DNA from: Hexactinellida sp. DTS-2022
Lineage: Eukaryota > Porifera > Hexactinellida
Direction of reading: 5' to 3'
Assembly (NCBI GenBank): GCA_028753945.1
Contig: JAPNXP010000003.1
Coordinates: forward strand, 2,418,001-2,482,000
Length of the DNA stretch: 64,000 nt
Below, piece after piece: positions 56,100-64,000 of the stretch (the first letter of the stretch is position 1; each line of letters opens with the position of its first letter). Position numbers and translations under genes: made by a program. The notes under the pieces are model-generated. The model made no database searches. It was not told where the DNA came from and saw only the letters and a program-made list of their open reading frames with translations.

Positions 56100-56968
56100 C
56101 AGTGTTCCGCAACCTTTTAGAATCTCGAGGCCAATTTAATAAAGCCCACAGCTGTGTCAGCCACAATAAAATTGGAAAAAAATTCCCTTAGGTATCATTT
56201 ATTTTGAGGGATTATGTAGTAGTATATATTTTATTGTTCAAATAGGTGGATAACTCTACACTCCCCTACCAAAAGTATTCGTACTCCATCAACTTCCCAT
56301 AGAAAATAGTAATATAGAGAGTATTGTATTATATACCAAATATATGGGATATTGCAATTTTGATGTCATATTTGTATTCTATGCATCCGTACCAAAAGAG
56401 TTTACCTCTATTAGCTAAGGTGGGTTGATAATTATCATCGAATGCCACCATGTGCCACTTATTCCCATCTTGTAGCATGGGGGAAATTGGAAGAAGTGGA
56501 CATGGTGACATCGGGTGATAATTTTCAAACTAATCAAAATGTAGTTGAGTTGAAAGCTTCTACTATGGTTAATTCGGTGGCATAGAATACGATTCTGAGC
56601 CCAAAGTGGCGACATTTCATATTATTTGCAGAACATAAGCGCTAAATATTCGACTTATATAGTACTATTTCCATAGGAGATTTTTGGGTTTGTTAGGGGA
56701 GTGTAAATAACAAATTACGCATAATAAAATGATAGTTTTCAACTTAACTTAAATGTGTTTATAACATAAATTACCATTCCCGCCCAAATTGATACACTAG
56801 GCTCTGAATAGTGACGAAATTTTTTATATAAATTCAAAGGCCTACATGGAACTTCAAATCCAAAAGAGATTCTGAAAAACAATTATTTTCTTTGAAGAAA
56901 TTCTGCCGGCCGAAAATAGTAATTTGCCGGCCGCATGCGGCCGGAAAATGAGGGGTTGCGGAACACTG
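56100..56968. mobile_element. hAT-type element, CAGTGTTCCGCAACC ends
   Basis: CAGTGTTCCGCAACC is mirrored by GGTTGCGGAACACTG. Flanking TCTTATAT and CGTTATAT are close to an 8-bp duplication. CCGGCCGCATGCGGCCGG (56928-56945) is a strong palindrome near the right end. There is no transposase in 0.87 kb. Confidence 0.85.
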
Positions 56969-57000
56969 CGTTATATAAACACCAATTTTGCAATAAAAAA

Positions 57001-57120
57001 TTTCTAATATGAATATTTATTGTTACTATCTACAAAAAATAGGTAAACATAATAATGAAATTCAAAATGAACTTTAGATGTTAGCTTTCAAGGGTATTAT
57101 AGGTACACTTTTAAAAAAAG
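57001..57120 (+). mobile_element. Internal fragment of the Helitron-like family
   Basis: TTCTAATATGAATATTTATT, AAAATAGGTAAACATAATAA and GTTAGCTTTCAAGGGTATTA match the body of 5524-6256. Both ends are missing. Confidence 0.6.
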
Positions 57121-57393
57121 TAACTCCTTTATAAGGAACTCCAGGCTGAGATTTGGCAAAATTAAGGAAATCTTAAGGAACTGCCAGGCTGAGATGATAA
57201 TTCCTGAACAAATATACCTATCAATTTTATTTTACTAAAATTAATTATATAATAAGATAATTCAATATTGTCAATATCCTCTCCGAAATATAGTTAACTA
57301 GCCGAAAAGCCGCCCTCTGCTTTCCTGCTAGTTCCTGCAGAAGGCTTTCTCCGGGGGCCTTCGGCCCTTCACAAAATTTACCGTTCATTGGTA

Positions 57394-57840
57394 TACAGTC
57401 AACTCCGCTTAATAGAGTCATCTCGGGACCCGGTTGCTTTGACCAGATTAAGCGCGGAAATCCAGTGGCGTAACGTGGTAAAGTGCCGCTGGGGGCAAGC
57501 ATCAAAAACGCCGCCCCCCCGACAGACAAAAATCACGTTCATCGCGTTGACGTTTAGAGTTCATATACTAAATGTATTACTTAATTATTCAAAAAATATT
57601 ACTGTATCGGGTGACAACAGCAATCGTTAGGAAAAAACCTGGAAAATTAACTTGAAATGGTTCAAAGAGATATTTATTAGCATGTAATTCGTGCAATTGT
57701 GAGAAAAAAATGGTAAACAAAATGTCAAAATGCCGCCCCCAAAGCGTGCCGCTGGGGGCACGTGCCCCCATCGCCCCTACCTAGTTACGCTACTGGAGAA
57801 ATCTATTAACCGGTGGCTCTATTAAGTGGAGTTGACTGTA
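57394..57840. mobile_element. Pogo-like MITE, TACAGTCAACTCCGCTTAAT family (copy 2), carrying a hAT MITE
   Basis: TACAGTCAACTCCGCTTAAT is mirrored by ATTAAGTGGAGTTGACTGTA; GACCAGATTAAGCGCGG and ATTAACCGGTGGCTC are the inner motifs. A hAT MITE (57463-57795) occupies the centre. Compare 35267-35662. Confidence 0.88.
57463..57795. mobile_element. hAT-type MITE, CAGTGGCGTAACGTGGTAAA ends
   Basis: CAGTGGCGTAAC is mirrored by GTTACGCTACTG. Flanks CGGAAATC and GAGAAATC agree at six of eight positions, so the duplication has begun to decay. GCCGCTGGGGGCA-type blocks occur near both ends. Confidence 0.85.
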
Positions 57841-57844
57841 ATTG

Positions 57845-60800
57845 TATTTTGTGTGGGCTGTGGCTGCAGTGGGGAATATGATGGACACATGTATTAATTT
57901 CATAATATTGACTGTATTGCAATTTGCAGAGCTCTGATGTATGCAACACAACCTGCACTACGCACGTCCTTACGACTTGCACTCGGGCCTGCGGCCCTTG
58001 CTTGATGCTAGTATTAAGAGCAAATACTTTTTCAAATGTTATGCCGGTTGTATTTATATTGTGAAATTAAAATTCTAAGTCCCCTCTCCCAGTCTCTCCC
58101 TACGTCACTTTTTTGCCATTTTGTATATAAAAGTACGGTCTTTCACAATCGTAAACCTTTTCCCCCTTGGAAACGTTACGTAACGTTCGAAGGCCTCATA
58201 CGCAGGTTGATTATATTATGGAAAATCCTATAATAATTATTTTAACTGGCCGCTTGCCTATGTACAATGACCGTTGTATAGAGTGACGTTTAGCATATTC
58301 TCTGTACAATGTACAGCATATTTGTAGCAAAGCAGGGAATCCCAACTTATTTCAGTTGTGACCTCCTAATCAGTATATTATATCAGAGGACCCCAGCTCT
58401 AGGTTGTTATAAGGACAAAGCAAATTATTTATAAAATACTAACCCAGTACGTGCCGGAATATTGATGCCAATTTAAAACAGACAATTTTATAGATAAGCG
58501 TGTGTATAATACCGACTCCAAATATTGTAAATTAGCGAACATTAAGGAACTGTACAACTCCTTGGACCCTGGTAGGAAACAGTTCAACTTATAGTTGTTG
58601 TATTGATTCGTAGGGGATCACTGGAAGTTTGCTAAATATTACCAGATTTGTTTCTTCAGAAACAAAATCTGGATATATTGAGTAAACAAACGTGATTCTC
58701 ACCCTCTATCATCCCTTAGTCGATCAAAAGGACCACTTTCATATACAAATTAAATCCACCGAAAGGTCCGGGAGGTCGCTCCCAGTGATCCCCAAACCCC
58801 AAACCCCAAACTTGACGCCTATGCATTCAAGTAGCGAAAAGTGCTTCTATACAAATCCTAATAGTAAACGAGAGAAAATGAAGAATTTCGAGAAAGAGGA
58901 AGTAAACTGTAATTATAAATTTGTTTGTGTGCGTGCCAATGATTGATTAGATAAAGTAGAACACTAGGGCTGATTTTTGGCATAAGGAATATTTTGGTAC
59001 TGGCTCGTACAAGTTCAAGCTCGAACCAAAATTCACACTTATTATGGGGTTATGACGTCATTGTCGCATTTTGAGAAATGTGAAAATCTTGAAATTTTAG
59101 TGATATGGAGTTATTACGTCATCATTATTGTTCAAAAATACCAAATTTTCTCAAATTAAAATAAAACTCCTTAAGCAACATGTAGCGAATGATTTAGCAA
59201 GCGAATGTCTACAATAATACGAAGATTGTATTAGATATACGTATCTCGACCGGAGGGTCAGATTACGTCCGTTTGCATGATTGCATCTCTGGTTGTCTTG
59301 CATAAATAAATAAAATAATTATATGGAATATTTCGTGACAGGCCAACAACTTTTATAATGTAATTTTCAGAAATGTACTGGCATATAATCTTTCACCATT
59401 ACTGGGTTCTATATTTATTATTTAGCAGAAAATTCGAAAACCACATATTTTTACATTATTGATCATTCATGAAGCTCAATAATGTCTACAGTCTTCCGAT
59501 CACCCCAAAAAATTTAAGAATTACCCCCAAAATTGACCTTTCCCCAAAAATATTGAGGCTCATTTGATTTTTTTACTTCAAACGTTCTCCAAACCTTAAA
59601 TAGTGCTTATATGTTACAGAATAATGCTATCTATATCTAGTAATTAGAATGCTTAGATATAACTATAAGTGCTACATTCGTCCAATTAGTTACTTTTTAT
59701 CAAAAAATCTCCCCAAGGTGTACCCCCCTATTTAGTCCCATATATCCGACCCCAAAAATTTTGCCTTCCGAATTAAAAAAATCTGACCACAAGTCCGATT
59801 TTCGAAAACTCAACGGCACTAAACTATTGTATTCAAAAGAAATCGGAATTAAAAGTTTGTTTCTTTTATAAATGACAATCAAAATCCCAAAATTCAAAAT
59901 ATTTGTAAGAGTTTACAAGTTTTTATTAAATGATAGATACATCCGTTTGTTTTTATGGACAGTGTTGGAATTAGAAATCTTTTTAAGCATTCATACAGAA
60001 TAATTTTTTCATAAATCATGATGATGAAAGCATTTCCGAAATAGTCAAGATATTTTACTCTATACTGTCTAGACTCTATAGTAATATTATATACAAATGC
60101 AGTTTTTTGAAACATGTCGAATGAGCTAGAACACATAGAAAATTTCAAAATAATCGCAATAAAATTCATTAAAATTTGTGGTACTATCTATACTCACCCC
60201 TTAAACTGGTAAATATATGCATACCAATGAGCATGTAAGTAAGGTACGTATAAAGGTTAGTGAAATAATTACAGAACTAAAAAATATTTTGTAAATCCCG
60301 GTATAATCGAGTTCAGAGGATTTGTTTAGTTCAAATAGTCCCGGGAAAAATGGCTGGAGTTAACGCGTTCGCATCAATTAAACATGTCCGAACGCGATAT
60401 TATACACTATTGTGAACGCGTTCACACTGGGTACGCGTGTACACTGCAACATAAATACTTTTGTTATACTTCTCTATATAGGACAACAATGGGACCTGAA
60501 AAGGAAATGTTTAAGTCTAATATTAAAGTATGTACAGTATGGTAAAATGGTTGACCGAAATAGCGTTCCAAATACGAGGTGTTCACTAAATCCTTACATA
60601 AATTCTGATGTATTTATAGTATACCTCAAATTTGAAGTTCTTTTGGGGAATAAATAAGGATCGTATATCAATCAAATGTTCGTATTATTCAATCAATAGG
60701 GAATATATATATTATATATACAGTATATGTATATAAATTAATAGGGTGCAAGCAGACTGTATAATTATCATTATAAGTAACAATCATTCAAACTTCCTAT

Positions 60801-61365
60801 AACTTCATCATTGACTTGTTGAAGTCAAAAGTTCAATGTTTCTAATAGCAAACCACTAATATACTACGGCCTATAAAAAGTAATGTGAAAACCTAGAGGA
60901 AAGTATGATTTCATGTATCAGCATGTGTGATGGATAAAGCATTTTATGTTAAAGCCAAGAGCCAAGAAACAATGATGCAAAGTCGAATAAATTTAGAACA
61001 GATTAAGTTGAAAACACTCAATTATTGAGGGAAATTTGTTGTGGTACCAATATAAGGCATTAACCATTAATATATACAAATAGGTTACTTAAATATGGCC
61101 AATATGTTTTCATTATAAAAACCCAGCTTAGCAAAGGTGAATTTTTATGTAAAAAACCTTGCCAGTGCCTGTAAATTACATTAGAAAGGTGTCAACCGAT
61201 ACATAAAGCATTCTATATTTGTAATACATACCGAGAATATCAAATTAATTGTAATACAACTTAGTATAATATTCAGTAGTGTTCGCCTAATAACAATTGC
61301 TCTATTAGCAAGCTATTTTGAAGTATTTTCAGTCCCCAAAGCGAGCATTTAATCTTCCTCTAATA
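57845..61365. other. Gene-free AT-rich DNA upstream of MRTF
   Basis: No coding-like frame. CAGGGAATCCCAACTTATTT near 58332 looks like a hAT end without a clear partner. TGTGAACGCGTTCACA near 60410-60425 is a perfect 16-bp palindrome. The 5' exon(s) and promoter of MRTF may lie here but I cannot place them. Confidence 0.4.
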
Positions 61366-61368
61366 CAG

Positions 61369-61435
61369 GCGTGCCCAACTCGATTTTAATTGCGGGCCTT
61401 TCCTCAAATATTTAGGTGGTCCAAAAAGGCCAATT
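61369..61435. mobile_element. hAT-type element left end, CAGGCGTGCCCAACTC
   Basis: CAGGCGTGCCCAACTCGATT and GCGGGCC are typical of hAT elements with CAGGSGTG ends. The right end was not found. Confidence 0.45.
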
Positions 61436-61486
61436 GATAAATTTCAGATATATTTAGGGAGAGATAGGTTGAGTTATCCATCACGA

Positions 61487-61511
61487 TGCGACCGAGACCG
61501 AAGGGCTCGTT
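61487..61511 (+). mobile_element. Helitron-like 3' end
   Basis: GCGACCGAGACCGAAGGGCT then CGT is the family's 3' terminus; the preceding hairpin arm is partly lost (ATCACGATGCGACC). Confidence 0.5.
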
Positions 61512-61771
61512 AATTATTAAATTAATTCAAATGGTTATAAAATTAGAGTATTAGCTTACCGTAATTGAAATTAAGAAAAAAAGCTAAGGTATTTCCTACT
61601 ATAAACCACGACAACTTGAGTTAAAAGGACGCCAGAAAAAATAGTATTTGAAATGAATATAGATAAGAAAATGCATGCAAAATGGAATAGGAAGATAAAT
61701 ATAGGTTTAAATGGATGGGTAAAAAATAGTAAATGCAAAAATTTTAAACAAAATTACTACGACGAGTAAAA

Positions 61772-64000
61772 CAGTCCGTGTCCTTTTAACCACATAAAGT
61801 CCCTTTAACCGCTTCGTGTCCCTTTAACCGCTTCGTGTCCCTTTAACCGCTTCGTGTCCCTTTAACCGCTTCGTGTCCGTTTAACCGCTTCGTGTCCCTT
61901 TAACCGCTTCGTGTCCCTTTAACCGCTTCGTGTCCGTTTAACCGCTTCGTGTCCCTTTAACCGCTTCATGTCCCTTTGCCATTACATATCCCTATAGGCT
62001 ATAACCGATACGTGTCCCTTTATTCGCTTAATGTCCCTTTAACCGCTTCGTGTCTCTTTAACCGCTTCGTGTCCCTTTAACCGCTGCATGTCCCTTTAAC
62101 CGCTTCATGTCCGTTTTACCACTTCATGTCCCTTTAACCGCTTCATGTCCCTTTAATCGTTTCATGTCCGTTTAACTGCTTCGTGTCCCTTTAACTGCTT
62201 CATGTCCCTTTAACCGCTTCATGTCCCTTTAATCGTTTCATGTCCGTTTAACTGCTTCGTGTCCCTTTAACCGCTTCGTGTCCCTTTAACCGCTTCGTGT
62301 CCCTTTAACCGCTTCGTGTCCGTTTAACCGCTTCGTGTCCCTTTAACCGCTTCGTGTCCCTTTAACCGCTTCGTGTCCCTTTAACTGCTTCATGTCCCTT
62401 TAACCGCTTCGTGTCCCTTTAACCGCTTCGTGTCCCTTTAACCGCTTCGTGTCCCTTTAACCGCTTCGTGTCCCTTTAACCGCTTCATGTCCCTTTAATC
62501 GTTTCATGTCCGTTTAACTGCTTCGTGTCCCTTTAACCGCTTCGTGTCCCTTTAACTGCTTCATGTCCCTTTAATCGTTTCATGTCCGTTTAACTGCTTC
62601 GTGTCCCTTTAACCGCTTCATGTCCCTTTAATCGTTTCATGTCCGTTTAACTGCTTCGTGTCCCTTTAACCGCTTCGTGTCCCTTTAACCGCTTCGTGTC
62701 CCTTTAACCGCTTCGTGTCCGTTTAACCGCTTCGTGTCCCTTTAACCGCTTCGTGTCCCTTTAACCGCTTCGTGTCCCTTTAACTGCTTCATGTCCCTTT
62801 AACCGCTTCGTGTCCCTTTAACCGCTTCGTGTCCCTTTAACCGCTTCGTGTCCCTTTAACCGCTTCGTGTCCCTTTAACCGCTTCATGTCCCTTTAATCG
62901 TTTCATGTCCGTTTAACTGCTTCGTGTCCCTTTAACCGCTTCGTGTCCCTTTAACCGCTTCGTGTCCCTTTAACCGCTTCATGTCTCTTTAACCGCTTCG
63001 TGTCCCTTTAACCGCTTCGTGTCCCTTTAACCGCTTCATGTCCCTTTAACCGCTTCGTGTCCGTTTAACTGCTTCATGTCCCTTTAACCGCTTCGTGTCC
63101 CTTTAACCGCTTCGTGTCCCTTTAACCGCTTCGTGTCCCTTTAACCGCTTCGTGTCCCTTTAACCGCTTCGTGTCCGTTTAACCGCTTCGTGTCCCTTTA
63201 ACCGCTTCGTGTCCCTTTAACCGCTTCGTGTCCCTTTAACTGCTTCATGTCCCTTTAACCGCTTCGTGTCCCTTTAACCGCTTCGTGTCCCTTTAACCGC
63301 TTCGTGTCCCTTTAACCGCTTCATGTCCCTTTAACCGCTTCGTGTCCCTTTAACCGCTTCATGTCCCTTTAATCGTTTCATGTCCGTTTAACTGCTTCGT
63401 GTCCCTTTAACCGCTTCGTGTCCCTTTAACCGCTTCGTGTCCGTTTAACCGCTTCGTGTCCCTTTAACCGCTTCGTGTCCCTTTAACCGCTTCGTGTCCC
63501 TTTAACCGCTTCGTGTCCCTTTAACTGCTTCATGTCCCTTTAACCGCTTCGTGTCCCTTTAACCGCTTCGTGTCCCTTTAACCGCTTCGTGTCCGTTTAA
63601 CCGCTTCGTGTCCCTTTAACCGCTTCATGTCCCTTTAACCGCTTCGTGTCCGTTTAACTGCTTCATGTCCCTTTAACCGCTTCGTGTCCCTTTAACCGCT
63701 TCGTGTCCCTTTAACCGCTTCATGTCCCTTTGCCATTACATATCCCTATAGGCTATAACCGATACGTGTCCCTTTATTCGCTTAATGTCCCTTTAACCGC
63801 TTCGTGTCCCTTTAACCGCTTCGTGTCCCTTTAATTGCTTAATGTCCCTTTAACCGCTTCGTGTCCCTTTAACCGCTTCGTGTCCCTTTAACCGCTTCAT
63901 GTCCCTTTAATCGTTTCATGTCCGTTTAACTGCTTCGTGTCCCTTTAACCGCTTCGTGTCCCTTTAACCGCTTCGTGTCCCTTTAACCGCTTCATGTCTC
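61772..64000 (+). repeat. 19-bp minisatellite with higher-order structure
   Basis: The unit GTCCCTTTAACCGCTTCGT repeats without break to the window edge, more than 110 copies, with a few recurring variants (AACTGCTTCAT, AATCGTTTCAT, GTCCGTTTAAC). Variants recur in fixed orders: AATCGTTTCAT blocks at 62231 and 62497 reappear at 62630 and 62896, in each case 399 bp (21 units) later. A non-canonical block (CATGTCCCTTTGCCATTACA...) at 61967 reappears at 63721, 1754 bp later. The array is not coding on either strand. Its true length is unknown. Confidence 0.95.

Noticed and set aside
58692-58946. 84-codon plus-strand frame with Lys/Ser/Pro-rich product
   Set aside because: No domain, no splice signals and no repeat partner; length is unremarkable for this amount of sequence.
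60193-60206. Strong donor-like AAGGGGTGAGT on the minus strand as an MRTF 5' UTR exon end
   Set aside because: The same AAGGGGTGAGT motif occurs as an inner inverted pair in the repeat at 46257-47311, so it may be repeat sequence rather than a splice site.
61772-64000. Regular short repeats reminiscent of a CRISPR array
   Set aside because: The 19-bp units are joined directly with no unique spacers, and the DNA is nuclear and eukaryotic; it is a minisatellite.
1-64000. tRNA or rRNA genes
   Set aside because: I looked for GGTTCGAATCC-like T-arms with a paired acceptor stem and for conserved rRNA blocks and saw none; a covariance-model scan would be needed to exclude them fully.

Overview
This is AT-rich eukaryotic nuclear DNA, and the genes point to an animal. 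Four protein-coding genes can be supported, all on the minus strand: a CCP1-type cytosolic carboxypeptidase (6715-9552), a ZC3H10-like CCCH zinc-finger protein (two coding exons, 18641-22747), a large single-pass membrane protein with a cysteine-rich DUF4215-type block and cadherin-like repeats (two exons, 39526-44392), and a myocardin-related transcription factor (three exons, 48757-55853). MRTF with three RPEL motifs plus a SAP domain, together with ZC3H10, suggests a metazoan. The few, long coding exons, DUF4215/cadherin-like ectodomain, DIRS element and wealth of short inverted-repeat elements fit an invertebrate, possibly a non-bilaterian such as a sponge, but the window alone cannot settle the lineage.

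Layout. 1-6.3 kb: edge fragment of a broken gene, several short TIR elements, a fold-back repeat and a cluster of Helitron-like elements. 6.7-9.6 kb: carboxypeptidase. 9.8-17.4 kb: mobile DNA, mainly a 1-kb hAT-type element and a broken DIRS-type retroelement with a hAT piece inside it. 18.6-29.1 kb: ZC3H10-like gene, whose likely 5' UTR exon and TATA box lie near 29 kb, giving a first intron of about 6 kb. 31.66-35.25 kb: a Mutator-like (MULE) transposon with long TIRs, a 9-bp target-site duplication and two younger insertions. 35.3-37.2 kb: short TIR elements. 39.5-44.4 kb: membrane-protein gene. 44.5-48.4 kb: a Helitron-like element filled with satellites and more TIR elements. 48.8-55.9 kb: MRTF gene, whose introns hold a hAT transposase relic, a DIRS fragment, a Helitron-like copy and hAT MITEs. 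56-61.5 kb: hAT and pogo-like elements and otherwise featureless DNA. 61.77-64.0 kb: a 19-bp minisatellite with higher-order structure that runs off the window.

The genes have no operon-like relation. MRTF is in other animals an actin-sensing SRF coactivator; CCP1 enzymes trim glutamates from tubulin tails; ZC3H10 proteins bind RNA; the membrane protein looks like an adhesion or surface receptor. Splice sites were located by eye from consensus donors/acceptors and phase matching; in the three spliced genes the joined frames restore recognisable domains (first CCCH finger, second RPEL motif) or an open frame.

The most striking feature beyond the genes is the diversity of short elements that share TACAG...CTGTA ends with a TA target but have different subterminal motifs, and the multi-level organisation of the terminal minisatellite. 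I found no convincing tRNA, rRNA or CRISPR.
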